From: Heterohyrax brucei
Lineage: Eukaryota > Chordata > Mammalia > Hyracoidea > Procaviidae
Direction of reading: 5' to 3'
Assembly: GCA_028571685.1 (NCBI GenBank)
Contig: CM053146.1
Coordinates: forward strand, 63,645,431-63,709,430
DNA length: 64,000 bases
Position 1 is the first letter of the stretch; the number at the start of each line of letters is the position of its first letter. The translations under genes and the position numbers were made by a program. The notes below the pieces were generated by a model. That model searched no databases, was not told the origin of the DNA, and worked only from the letters and a program-made list of their open reading frames with translations. Positions 1 through 11,039 of the stretch are shown one piece after another.

Positions 1-425
1 CTGAAAGGAGGTCCCCCTGGGAGTGTAGCCCCCAGACTGCCTAACCCCAAAATGCACCCAGCACCAGGGCCAGCTCCGTAGACAAAGACTGACCTGGACC
101 ACACAAAACACAGAGTGATACTGGAGGTGAATAAACCATTAAACAAGTACACGGGGTTGTCTGAGAGGCTCTTGTCTGGAACCTAGTTGGTTGGGCGAGG
201 CGGGCCAGAACTTGGTCAAAAGTTCACCACAAGTTCCAAACGAAAGGGGAAGCTGCTGTCATGTGGTGGACATGTGGGGTGGGGAGGGGAGTTGGGGTTG
301 GGAGTGGAGCTAGAATAGATATTAGCAGTGAAATTTTGGGGTGTTGCATGGCGACACGATATAGACTGTAAAATTTTTCCTAATTCACAATAAAAAATTT
401 TTTTTAAATTAATTAACTAGTTAAA
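1..425 (+). mobile_element. L1 LINE, 3'UTR tail (cut by window edge)
   Basis: This is the terminal part of an L1 3'UTR that continues to the left of the window. It matches the 3'UTR end of the L1 at 7030-7440 in this window: same order of blocks (gtccccctgggagtgtagcc, then tgcacccagcacc, then a stretch ending in acacgggg and gtctgagaggct). It closes with aattcacaataaaaaa and an A-rich tail near 385-430. No coding sequence is present. Confidence 0.8.
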
Positions 426-1988
426 AAAAAAAGAAGGCAAGAGTTTGGAGCATGCCTGCAGGCTGGAGAACTGTCTACAGATGGGGAGAAGCTAAGATTT
501 ATGCAGAAAAGAGGATATCTTATTGAACAAGTTCCCCAGAGAGGCTAAAGAATTTGAATTCAAGAGCACAGATAAATGAAACTCAAAATAGGCTTATCCT
601 TCGAACCAGTTCCTAGGAATTTATCATTTAAAAAAATGCTTATAGAGTAGAAAAATGTACAAGATTGTTCAAAAGCAGAGAGATATGTGAGAGTGTTTAA
701 GGAAATAGTGCTTGTTATAGGAATAAGTAGAAACTATTTTATTAGCAAAGGATTGGTTAATCTATGGATCTGAGAATAGCCTTAAAATTGTGGTGTAGAA
801 AAATCTTATTATATATGACACAGTTTCCAAACACCATAAAGGTGTTCTCGAATTGATAATAAAAGCAATGAAGATTTACAACTTCTATAGACGCCATAAG
901 CAAGTAACAGCTGGACATTTCAAGTCTAGTATGTAAAGAGTTCCTTCAGTTTTGTTTTTTTTTAAAGGACAAGCACTCTCTTGACAAATCGGCCAAAGCT
1001 ATCAATTGGCATTCATAGCAGACAAAAATCAAATACCTAATAAATGTATTAAACAATCAATGTCATTAGGGCTGAGAAATTTGCAAATTAGATACAATTG
1101 TTTTGCCTGTAAGAGTAACAAAAATTAGAAAGATATGTTTTTAGAGCACTTGGAAGTATCCATCAAAATTTTAAGTGTATGTACACACACAAGTTGTAGT
1201 TCCCACCTGTAGGAAGCTCAGGGGTCAGGAGCAGGGAGCATCTTCCAAAATCCTAACCAGTGAGATTTGTTTCAGATGTCTGCACAGATGTTACAGGAAA
1301 CCAAAGGAGGTGTTCATTCCGAGGAGACAACAGTGATAGAATGAGAAATGTTATTTGTAGGGTATGCTGAAGATTGGTTCATTGGTTTGCTTATTTTTGC
1401 AAATCAGAAAAACTGTCCACAGTACCTGCATGGCAAGAACTTCACCAGAAACTCCTGCAAGTATAATTTATCTTATTTTTTAAACTCAGTTTCTGAGGCA
1501 GGCAAAAGTCTGTTGTGTGGTCTTGCAATCTCTTGTAAAAATGTCTTCTGCTCTACTGCCTTCTCAGATTTCCCTCTCCTCTGCCCCAACCCCAAATATT
1601 AACTTCAAAAAGAGTGCAAATTAGAGTCTTGCAAGGTGGCCAAAACAACCCACCAAAACTAAACTCAGGTCATTGTTTCTAACTTGTAGATCTGTTACAC
1701 AGTAGGACTGCTTCACAGTGTTTTCTTAGCTGCAATCTTTCTGGAAGCAGATCAGCAGAACTTTCGTCAGTCATGCTGCTGGTTTGGTTTGAACTGTTAA
1801 CTTTAATGCTAGCAGTCAAGCACAAACCATTTGTTCTAGCCAGAGACCTTACAAGGTAGCAGGGGTAAGAATATGCATACACTAGTACCTCAGTCTCTCT
1901 CTTTTATAACTCTGCCAGTGTTAAACTCTTCTTTAACATCTGTTTTAGACTAGGTTTTCTAAAGAAGAAACACCAGTGAAGCATATTA
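426..1988. other. Unassigned, AT-rich non-coding sequence
   Basis: No gene and no repeat that I can name. The reading frames here (for example 84 codons at 1348-1602 on the plus strand) have no recognisable domain. The stretch could be old unique intergenic DNA or a very decayed LINE. Confidence 0.5.
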
Positions 1989-2581
1989 AGTGATCTGACA
2001 ATTATTTTCACAAACTCATCCTAGAAAAAGTGCTACATACTTCATTGCTGAATATCATTATGGTTACATTTGAAGTATACCCCTTGGGATGCTATGCACC
2101 AATGCCAGACAAGTGCTGTCAAGTCAGCACTAATACTGGTACCTAATCCACCTTTCAAAGCAATTTTTGGAGTTCTTTTTTCTGGAAGGGCCATCAGAGC
2201 TGTTGTCATAGTCCCCTTGATATTCTGAATGTCATCAAAACGTCTTCTTTTCGGTATTTCCTTTTCCTTCAGGTAAAGAAAAAAGTTGTTGGGGGCCTGA
2301 TCATGTCAGTGGGGAGGGTATTCCAATACAATGATTTGTTTACTCACTAAAAACTCCCTCACAGACAACTAGACAATTCAGTTTGTGAACTTGCCACTGT
2401 GCTACCATGTGAAATGCCATTTCAGGAAGAAGTTCAAAATTGCTTTGAAGGGGGACTAGGCACTGGTATCGGTACATAGCTTCCCAAGGGGAGTACTTCA
2501 AAGGTGACCCTAGTGATATTCAGCAATGAGTTATGTAGTGCTTAGAACAATTAAGTTTGTGGATGTAATTGTTGGACCTCA
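1989..2581. mobile_element. Mariner-derived foldback element, copy 1
   Basis: Flanked by TA on both sides (1987-1988 and 2582-2583), the mariner target duplication. The left end has ctgacaattattttcacaa and the right end has its near complement acaattaagtttgtggatg. The complementarity runs far past the terminal repeat: about 2425-2581 is an inverted copy of about 1989-2175, which includes antisense coding for the transposase C-terminus. The middle is more antisense 3' transposase sequence. No open transposase frame survives, so the copy is non-autonomous. Sister copies are at 9771-10331 and 42974-43385. Confidence 0.75.
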
Positions 2582-2594
2582 TATACATGCCAAG

Positions 2595-3122
2595 ATTTAT
2601 CTCAAAGAAATGTCAGTTGTAGAGACAGACAAGTCCCAAATCTGTGGGTCAGGCATCAGACTGAAGGTTTCTACTGACTAACATGATTTCAGGGGCCAAT
2701 GAGTCCCAAGCTGTCAAGTCAGACAACAGGCTGTTGGCCCACACAGCTGCAGAAACTGCCAAACTGGTAAAACAGATCAGATGTAGACTGCTGGAGCACA
2801 GGTCTGCAAAAGCTAGTGAATCCCAAAATCTGGAGGTCAGACAATGGCTGCTGCCCAAAGAACCAGAGGTCAGATGAGGAGTAGACAGATACAGGATCCA
2901 GAGCAAAACTCAGGAAGCTTTGCTACAACATCCATAGATATAGGATTCAGGCCACAACCCCGAGGAAACTCATTTTACAACTGACTCGCTGATCATATCA
3001 GATTATATCATGGAGGATGATTACATCAGATCATAAAATGGTAGGTGACTACATCATTCCTTAATTACCAGACTACATCATTATGTAACTGCCAAAGTTG
3101 ACACTTTCACTTAACCATCACA
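2595..3122 (-). mobile_element. LTR-like interspersed repeat, copy A (family unnamed)
   Basis: On the minus strand it starts TGTGATGGTTAAG at 3122, runs through gtgtcaac, blocks of 'atgatgtagt' and 'tctgatataat' type, then ggatcctg, catctgacctctg and gcctgaccc. The same blocks in the same order occur on the plus strand at 53717-54400, so this is a repeat family seen twice here. The TG start and length suggest a solo LTR. I cannot name the family and saw no clear target duplication. Confidence 0.6.
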
Positions 3123-3397
3123 GCATTCCAAAAATGTTTTTGAAGCGTACCTGACTTTTGACTCAATAATTCCACTTGTAAGAATTCATCTCACAGAAAT
3201 ACCTCTATACCTACACAAGACATTGTAAACTAATATCCATTCTCATTGTACAGGTAGTTCCCTTGAGCTAAAGCCAACTAACAAAAACAAGCAAAAACAT
3301 TTTGTTTGTTTATACTTTTTACTTGCCTGGATATAACAAATGATGAAAATTTAGATTTGACAGCCAACAAAAGTACCTGTTGGGCTCCAGAATGTGG

Positions 3398-6026
3398 GAA
3401 ATGATAGAAATTATAGCAGAAATAAATAAAATAGAAAACAAAAAAACAACTGAAAGAGCAAACAAGACTACAAGCTGATTTTTTTAAAAAGATCAGCAAA
3501 AGTGGCAAGCCATTAGCAAAACTGACAAAAGAAAAGCAGGAAAGGAAACAAATAACCCAAATAAGAAATGAGATGGGTGATATTACAACAGACCCAACAG
3601 AAATTAACAGAATCATAACAGAATACCGCAAAAAACTGTACTCTAATACATTCAAAAATCTAAAAGAAATGAACACTTTTTTTAAAAAACAATCTCCCAA
3701 AACTAGCACAAAGTGACATTGAGCAACTAAATAAAACCATCACAGAAGAAGAGATTGAAAAGGTAATTTTAAAACTCTGAACTAAAGAAAGTCATGGCCC
3801 AGATGGCTTCACTGGCGAATTCTAACAAAAGTTCAGAGCAGAGTTAACACTATTGTTACTAAAGGTATTCCAGAGCATAGAATGGGATGGGATGCTCTCA
3901 AACTCATTCTGTGAGGCTAGTATAACCTTGATACCAAAACCAGGTAAAGACAGCAATGACCAATATCTGTCATGAACATAGATGCGAAAATCTTCAGCAA
4001 AAGCTTAGCAAATAGAATTCAACAATACATCAAAAAAATAGTTCATTATGACCAAGTAGGATTCATACTATGGATGCAGGAATGGTTCAACAAGAGGAAA
4101 GCAGTATAATCAAGCACGTAAACAAAACAAAAGTCAAGAACCACTTGATTCTATCAACTGATGCAGAAAAGGCATTTGATAAAGTCCAACACCTATTCAT
4201 CTTAAAAACAGTAATATAGGAATAGAAGGGAAATTCCTCAACATAATAAGGGGCACACAAACCCAACAGCCAACATCATACTGAATCGGAGAAGTTAAAA
4301 ACATTCTCCTTAAGAACAGGTACCAGACAAGGACGCCCACTGTCACCACTTCTGGAAGTCTTGACCAGAACAATCAGGCATGATAAAGAAATAAGGGGCA
4401 TCCAGACTGGTAAACAAGAAGTCAAAGTATCTTTATTTGTAGATGACATGATCCTATACAAAGAAAACCCTAAAGAATCCACCAAAAAATTACTGAAGCT
4501 AATAGAAGACTTCAGCAAAGTATCAGGATATAAGATAAACATACGCAAATCAGTTGGAATCATTTACAGTAACAAAGAGGCAATCAAAAAGGAAATCTCT
4601 AAAGCACTACCATTTCTATAGTCCCTAAGATGATAAAATACCTGGGAATAAATCTAACCAGAGATATAAAAGACCTATTCAAAGAAAACTACAAGACCCT
4701 ACAGGAAGAGACTAAAAGTGACTGGCATAAGTGGAGAAACCTACCTCTTTCTTGGGTAGGCAGACTCAACATAGTGAAAATGATTATTCTAACCAAAGTG
4801 ATCTATACATTCAAGGGAATCTGAATTCAAATTCCAACAACCTGTTTTAATGAGATTGAGAAACAAATCACCAACTTCCTGTGAAAAGGGAGGAAGCCAT
4901 GGGTAAATAAAACAATACTAAAGAAGAAAAACAAAGTGGGAGTCTATCTGATCTTAAAATCTATTATACCACCACGGTAGTCAAGAGAGCCTGATAGTGG
5001 CACAAAAACAGACACGTAGACCAATGGAACAGAATTGAAAATCCAAATACAACATCGTCCACCTATGATCAACTAATATTTGATAAAGTCCCAATGGGTG
5101 TGACCAGGGGAAGAGAGTCTTTTCAACAAATGGTGTTGACATAACTAGACACCCATCTGCAAAAAATTGAAACAAGATCTTTATCTTACTCCATGCACAA
5201 AAAACTAATTCAAAATGGATTAAAGACCTAAATATAAAACTGAAAACAGCAGAAATCTTGGAAGAGAAAATTTGGAAGACAGTGGAAGCTTTAATCCATG
5301 GCATTAACAGTCTATGAAAAATCACCAATAACCCTCAAACACCAGAAATGAAAATAGACAAATGGAAGCTCTTAAAAATCAAACATGCTCATCCAAAGCC
5401 TTCATCAAAAGGGTAAGAAGACCAATAACAAAATGGGAAACAATTTTTGGCTATTACAGCTCTGATTGATATCTAATATCTCTGATTTACAAGATACTAT
5501 AAAACTCCAACAAGAAAAAGACAAAAAACCAATTAAAAAATGGATGAAGGACATAAACAGACACTTCATTAAAGAAGATATACAGGATGTCAACAGATAC
5601 ACAAGGAAGTGCTCATGGTCACTGCCTGTTACAAAAATCCAAATCAAAGCTACAGCGAGATATCATCTCATCCCAACAAGGCTGGCAGTTATACAAAAAT
5701 CACAAAATAATAAATGCTGGAGGGGATGTGGAGATACTGGAACTCTTCTACACTGTTGGTGGGAGTGTGAAATGGTACAACCACTTTGGAAACTGATATG
5801 GCACTTTCTTAGAAAACTAGAAATAGAAATACCATATGATCCAACAATCCCACTTCTTAGAATGCATCCAAGAGAAATAAAGGACACCACTAAAGCAGAT
5901 ATATACATGCCAATGTTTATGCAGCTGTTTCCACAACAGCAAAAAGATGGAAGCAGCCTAGACGTCCATCAACAGTTGAATGGTTCAACCAACTATGATA
6001 TATGCATACAATGGAATACTTCATAA
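3398..6026 (+). pseudogene. L1 ORF2 remnant (reverse transcriptase to Cys-rich end)
   Basis: L1 ORF2 encodes the endonuclease/reverse transcriptase that copies L1 RNA into DNA at the target site; only the RT and C-terminal parts remain. The open piece at 4361-4621 has the RT active-site box as FVDDMILY, where L1s normally have FADD, followed by KVSGYKIN. The open piece at 5466-6026 (186 codons) has an intact C-x3-C-x7-H-x4-C cluster (CWRGCGDTG...HCWWEC) and then PYDPTIPLL, the L1 C-terminal signature, and ends with a stop at 6026. Several frameshifts separate the pieces. The endonuclease domain is absent. Confidence 0.9.
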
Positions 6027-6459
6027 TGATAAGAAATAAGAAAAACACTTAACAATGTGGGACTATCTGGAGGACTTTATGCTCAGTGAAATTCGTCAGG
6101 TGCAAAAGGACAAATATTGTATGAGACCGTTAATATAAGGGTACAACAAAGCATTTTAGCACATAAGAAATCAATTATTGATGGATATAAGGGAGGGGAG
6201 GGAAGGAGAGGGATTCCTACAAATTAAGTGGAGGTTAGGACTAGCATTGGGTATAGGGTATGACAGCACATAATAGAAAGGAGGTACCCACCATTGCTCA
6301 ATTCCAAAACTAAATTGTTCCCGAAATGTGGCCCACCTCTTTGAAATGACAGGATAACAGGATCTGGCATCAGGGGAACATGCTCTCAGAGGAAATCTAG
6401 ACTAATTGGCATATCCAAGTTCTTTTTTTTTTTCTTTTCTTTTCAGTTTTTCTCTTAAG

Positions 6460-6950
6460 AAAATGTTCTGTGTACCACTTAGGTGAGTGGCATCTGGGGT
6501 CTTAAAAGCTAACAAACTGTCGTCTAAGCAGCATCAATTGTTCCCAACATACCAGGGCCAGAGATAAACAGCGGACATCAAGGACAGGAAGAAACTATGG
6601 ACCTACCAGGTGGGAGGAGCCATATGAGCCAGAGTCTGCCTCAGCATGGGATCTGGTGAACTGGATGGTGTCCAGCCACTACCACTGACTGCCCGGCGGG
6701 GGAGCAGTAAAATGTTATGCATACCACATGGATGAGTGGGTTTGGGGTCTTAAAAGCCAACAAGCTGCCATTGTAAGTAGCACCACTTGGTCCCAATCCA
6801 CCTGGACCAGAACTAGACAGAGGACATCAATGACAGGAGGAAAAGATGAGCCCAGCTGATGGAAGGTGCCATATAATCTAGGGACAAATTTAACATGGGA
6901 CCAGAAGAATCAGATGGTGCCCGGCCACCGCTAATGACTACTAGGATGTG
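6460..6950 (+). repeat. Tandem duplication (2 x about 245 bp) in L1 3'UTR
   Basis: Unit 1 starts at 6460 (aaaatgttctgtgtaccac) and unit 2 at 6709 (aaaatgttatgcataccac). Both contain ggggtcttaaaagc, the ccaac...cacctgg-type block, a rggacatcaaggacagga-type block and a ggtgtccagccactac-type end. The matching parts of the L1s ending at 42229 (+) and 31215 (-) have one unit only. Confidence 0.75.
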
Positions 6951-7624
6951 GTGCACAATATAGAGCCCCTGATATGGCAGCAGAAACATAAGCATGCAGA
7001 ACCATATCTCTATGAAATGACCACAGTTGATGACCCCTCAGTCTGGAGGGCCCCCTGGGAGCACAGCCCCTGGACTCTCTAACCCCAAAATGCATCCAGC
7101 ACTGATGCCAGCTCCCAAGGCAAAGACTGAGCTGGACTACGTAAGGCATGCAGTGATTCTGGTGCCAAACAAACTTTTGGACTTCAATAGATACACGGGG
7201 GCTGTCTGAGAAGCTGATCAAGAAGCTGGAGGTGAGAGGATTGTGGGAGAGCAGACAGGCCTTGACCAAATGGGCAAGAGAACTTCTGGATGATAAGTGG
7301 GGAGTATGGTGTCATGGGAGGGTGGGGAAGGAAGGGGAGAGCAGGTGGAGTAGAATAGTGGTGTAAATTCTAGATGTTATATGGCAAATTGATATGGACT
7401 GTATACTTGTACTTAAACCATGATAAAACTTAGTTTAAAAAAAATTGGACATGAACTGAACGTCCACTGACAACAACAAAAAGAAAACATTTAAATACAA
7501 TATGTAACAAGTATATAACAGAATACTAGATAGTAATTAAAAATAAATAATTAGACCTAGATGTAATAAATTACATGAGACTAAGTTTATAATTGAAGAG
7601 TTTACTGAGGAAGATCACTCACAA

Positions 7625-8475
7625 CTGGGTCAATAAACAACATCACAAATGGAGAAAATACCGAAGTTATCGAGGATTTTACTTGGATCCACAATCAATT
7701 CCCATGGAAGCAGGAATCAAGAAACCAAAAGATGTATCGCATTAGACACGTGTTGCAAAAGACCTCTTTAAAGTATTAAAAATAAAAATAAAAACACCAG
7801 AGGTCACTGAGGACTAAAATGCACCTGATCCAAGGCATGATATTTTCAACTGCTTCATACACATGTGAAAGCTGGACAATGAAAGCTGGAAGACTAAAGG
7901 ACCAGTCAGTTTGAATTATAGTGTTGGTAAAGAATATTGAGTATAGCATGGACTTCTCAAGTAAAAAAAATAAACCCGCTGGTGTCAAGTCGATTGTGAC
8001 TCATGGTGACCCTACACAATGGAGTAAAATTGCCCAACAGAGTTTCTTAGGGAGGGCCTGGTGGATTGAACTGGTGAGCTTTTGATTAGCAGCTGTAGCT
8101 TTTCACCATTATACCAAGGTTTCCATGGACTTCCAGAAGAATAAACAAACAAAAAATCCATCTTGGAAGAAGTACAGCCAGAATGCTCCTTAGAAGCAGA
8201 ATGGTCAGACTTCATGTTATGTACTTTGGACATGTTACCAGGAAGCACTGGTCCTGGAAAAGAACATCATGCTTTGTAAAGTACAGAAGGTTAGCAAAAG
8301 AGAGGGAGACTCTAGATGAGACAGGCTGACATGTGGCTGCAACACTGGACTCAAACATAGCAACAATTATGATGGTCTAGGACCAAGCAGTGTTTCATTC
8401 TGTAGTAGGGTCATACGAGTTGGAACAGATTCAACAGCACTTAAGAACAAAAAGCTTATATTTAAGTAAACAACA
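7625..8475 (+). mobile_element. RTE-type LINE 3' part, split by a SINE
   Basis: The plus strand carries the sense 3' third of the RTE LINE that recurs in this window: gaggattttacttggatcc near 7672, a block with acatgtgaaagctggac, then ggacatgttaccaggaagc and a 3' end at cagcacttaagaacaa. It is 5'-truncated, as expected of LINE insertions, and broken by stops. The AfroSINE at 7962-8123 sits inside it; removing the SINE and one duplication joins the two halves. Confidence 0.82.
7962..8123 (-). mobile_element. AfroSINE, deletion form, inside RTE
   Basis: Inverted copy: starts with A-run then aacccgctggtgtcaagtcg and ends accaaggtttc. A target duplication flanks it: catggacttctcaag at 7947-7961 and catggacttccagaag at 8124-8139. 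The insertion post-dates the RTE it interrupts. Confidence 0.9.
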
Positions 8476-8880
8476 ACAACAAAAGATATACCAAAATTCC
8501 AGGTGGCAGTATTTTTGTAATAAAAAACTAATTCTGTGAACTAAACAAAATAAAGATCCGATTGTTCACACACCAACATACATGAATCTCAAAGGTATTA
8601 TGCTAAGTGATGGAAGCCAGACTCAAAAGAATGTACACTGTATGATTCCATTTATATGACTTTCTGGAAAATCAAAACTATAAGAACAGAAAAGAGAGCT
8701 GAGGGACTACAGAGGGGTACAACAAAACTTTTTGTGGTAATGGAAATGTTCAGTATCTCCAATGTGGTGATAGTTATACAACTGTATGGAAACTCATAGG
8801 ACTGTATACTATAGACAGTAAATTTTACTGTATGTGAACTATACTTCCATAAATCTGACTTATAAAAAAAGTTTGTAAGG
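8476..8880 (+). mobile_element. Old L1 (L1M-type) 3' end
   Basis: Shows the order typical of old mammalian L1 3' ends: atgattccatttatatgac, a variable block, tcataggactgtatac, then ttttactgtatgtgaac and an A-rich end near 8870. Strongly diverged, with no open frame. Confidence 0.65.
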
Positions 8881-8884
8881 ATGT

Positions 8885-9371
8885 CCAGTAAACTGTTAAT
8901 AATAATTACCCCTTTGAGAATGAGAGTGGGAGTGTATGAGAAAGAATTTTTTATTTCTTACACTTTGCATCATTTGGTTAATTTTGATGAGCACATACTT
9001 GTAAAAGTTTTAATAAGTATGGCATGCTCAAACACTGAGACCCTGTCTAGCCATGAAGATGCAGACTCAGGCAAAATAACAGTGGAAAACAACGAAAACT
9101 AAGATTGGGTTTTGCCAAGATGGGACAGTGGGGGACAAAGTACACAATGGAATTGAGGGGGTGGGTAAAACAAGTCTTCCAATTACCCAAGAACAGGTTA
9201 AACCCATACTTGGAGTACCAGCCATGCAGGACCACACAAAAGTAAGAAAACACATTCTAACAGAATGTGGGTTCCCAGGACCTGGCATCTCATCCACTTG
9301 TTTGCTGTCATCACTGTTGTTGGGTGCCGTCAGCTAGACTCAACGTAGTAGAATAGATCTACCTGAAGGGT
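8885..9371. other. Unassigned; SINE/RTE scrap at about 9307-9350
   Basis: No gene is visible. At about 9307-9350 there is a short run (gttgttgggtgccgtcagc) resembling the antisense 3' end shared by RTE and AfroSINE. The remainder is unassigned. Confidence 0.45.
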
Positions 9372-9530
9372 AGTTCTGGTAGCAGAGTGGTCAGGAGCTC
9401 AGGCTGCTAACCAAAAGGTCAGCAGTATGAATCCACCATCTGCTCCTTGGAAGCCCTGTGGGGAAGTTCTACTCTGTCCTATAGGGCCACAATGAGTCAG
9501 AATTGATTCAACAACACACTGCAACACAAC
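9372..9530 (+). mobile_element. AfroSINE, deletion form
   Basis: Head agcagagtgg, B-box-like ggtcagcagtatgaatcc, body cttggaagccctgtgggg and tctgtcctatagggccac, tail gagtcagaattgattcaac. Diverged but complete from head to tail. Confidence 0.85.
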
Positions 9531-9770
9531 ATGAGTAATGGAAACAAACAATGACGTAGTCACCTTGGGGAAAAAAATCAGAAATTAAGCTTCCTTATAC
9601 TTTTTAAATTACTTCTAGGGATAAGGGTTCCATAATTTTTTGAGCACCCAGTGTGGTCCTGATTTTCACATGAATAACTGGATGAGCTAATGGACAGACG
9701 ACACTGACAGACAGGAAACAAAAAGGGGGAGATTCAAGAGTTAGAGAGAGCTGATGTGAGAGGGAAGATA
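9531..9770. other. Unassigned spacer
   Basis: Short stretch without recognised features between a SINE and the foldback mariner. It ends with the TA that forms the mariner target site (9769-9770). Confidence 0.4.
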
Positions 9771-10331
9771 CGAGCTCTGACAATTAAGTTCACAAACTCA
9801 TTCTAGGAAAAGTGCTACATACCTCACTGCTGAGTATCACTACAGTTACCTTTGAAGTGGTCCTCCTGGGAAGCTATGCACTGATGCCAGCACCGAGTCC
9901 ACCCTTCAAAGCAATTTTGGAACTCTATCTGGAATGGCCATCAGAGCTGTCATTGTATTACCTTTGACGTCCTGAATGTTATCAAAATGTCTCCCTTTCA
10001 TTATTTCCTTTATCTTTAGGTAAAGAAAAAAGTCACTGGGGTTCAGATCAGGTGACTAGGTAGGATGTTCCAACACAGCTATTTATTTTCTAGGTAAAAA
10101 CTCCCTCACAGACACCTATGCAGTTAAGTTCATGAACTTGCTGCCAGGCTACCAGGCACGATGACCATTCCAGAAAAAGAATTCCCAAAATGCTTTGAAG
10201 CATGGGCTAGGTGCTGGTGTTGGTGCATAGCTTCACAAGGGGAGTATTTCAAAGGTGACTATAGTGATATTCAGCAGCGAGATATATAGCACTTAGAACA
10301 ATTAAGTTTGTGGACTTAATTGTTGGTCTCA
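9771..10331. mobile_element. Mariner-derived foldback element, copy 2 (best preserved)
   Basis: TA on both sides (9769-9770 and 10332-10333). The left end (cgagctctgacaattaag) pairs with the right end (acttaattgttggtctca). The two ends are complementary for about 155 bp: 9771-9925 against 10178-10331, with landmarks caaagcaattttgg on the left and ccaaaatgctttg on the right. The arm contains the antisense end of the transposase frame plus its 3'UTR, so the element carries two copies of its 3' end facing each other and lacks the 5' end of the gene. It can only have moved with a transposase supplied in trans. Confidence 0.78.
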
Positions 10332-10357
10332 TACAACGAAGGGTAGGGTAAGAGATC

Positions 10358-10911
10358 TTTTTCAGTTATCTAGTGCTGCTATGATGGAAATATCACAAGC
10401 ATATGACTTTACCAAAAAGATATTTATTCTCTTACAGTACAGTAGTCCACAAGTCCAAATTTCAGGCGTCAGATCCAGGAGAAGGCTTTCTTTGTTGGTT
10501 CTGGAAGAAGGTCCACGTGACTCATCAGACTTCCTCTGGTCTGGGAGCATCTCAGTGCAGGAACCTCAGGTTGGAAGGATACACTCTGCTCCCAAAACTG
10601 TTTCCTTGGTGTATGACATCCTCAAGTCTCTGCTTCGTTTTCATCTCCTGTTAGATAAAAAGTGGCATGGGGCACACCCCAGGGAAACTTCCTTTACATT
10701 CAGTCAGGGATGCAACCTTAGAAGGCTGTTACAGTCCGACCCTATCCTCTTAACATAATTCAGTGGTGCCCTATTAACCACAGTCAGAGATACAAGAATT
10801 TGCAACATTAACAAAGTTGCATAAAATGGTAGATATCCACATGTTACTGGGAATCATGTCCTAGGTAAATTACTACACACGTTTTTGGAGGGACACAATT
10901 CAAGCCATTAA
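10358..10911 (-). mobile_element. MaLR-like LTR (afrotherian), solo
   Basis: Antisense copy: begins with agttatctagtgctgctatg (antisense 3' end), passes aggagaaggctttctttg, caccccagggaaacttcc and gggacacaattcaagcc (antisense 5' end). Same family as the LTRs at 12123, 21113, 29371, 52059, 61767 and 63202. This copy has extra sequence (about 10770-10850) relative to the others, and its outer dinucleotides are eroded. Confidence 0.8.
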
Positions 10912-11039
10912 GAGCTCCCTTGAGGGTAGGCTCTGGGGTGAGGCTGTGGGGGTGGGTGGCTAATTCAAGCTAACAAGGGCACATGAGGTCACTGAAAAGC
11001 TTGTTCAGGATAAAGCAAGTTGTAGGGCAGAGAGTAAGG
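10912..11039. other. Short unassigned spacer
   Basis: No feature recognised. Confidence 0.35.

Larger units (their letters stand above)
3398..7447 (+). mobile_element. L1 LINE, 5'-truncated, with 3'UTR
   Basis: It begins inside ORF2, upstream of the reverse transcriptase, and continues through the ORF2 C-terminal region and a long 3'UTR to an A-rich end (aaaacttagtttaaaaaaaa) near 7447. The 3'UTR carries the block ggggtcttaaaagc, seen also near 23291, 25298 and, slightly changed, 41571. That block occurs twice here because of a tandem duplication at 6460-6950. All frames are broken by stops and shifts, so it is a dead copy. Lack of the 5' half is the usual outcome of LINE reverse transcription. 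Confidence 0.88.

Noticed and set aside
5466..6026. 186-codon open frame as a possible host gene
   Set aside because: It carries the L1 ORF2 C-terminal Cys/His cluster and PYDPTIPLL, in order with the rest of an L1.
9771..10331. Hairpin RNA or miRNA gene from the long palindrome
   Set aside because: The palindrome is explained by the mariner ends with TA target sites; nothing points to processing.
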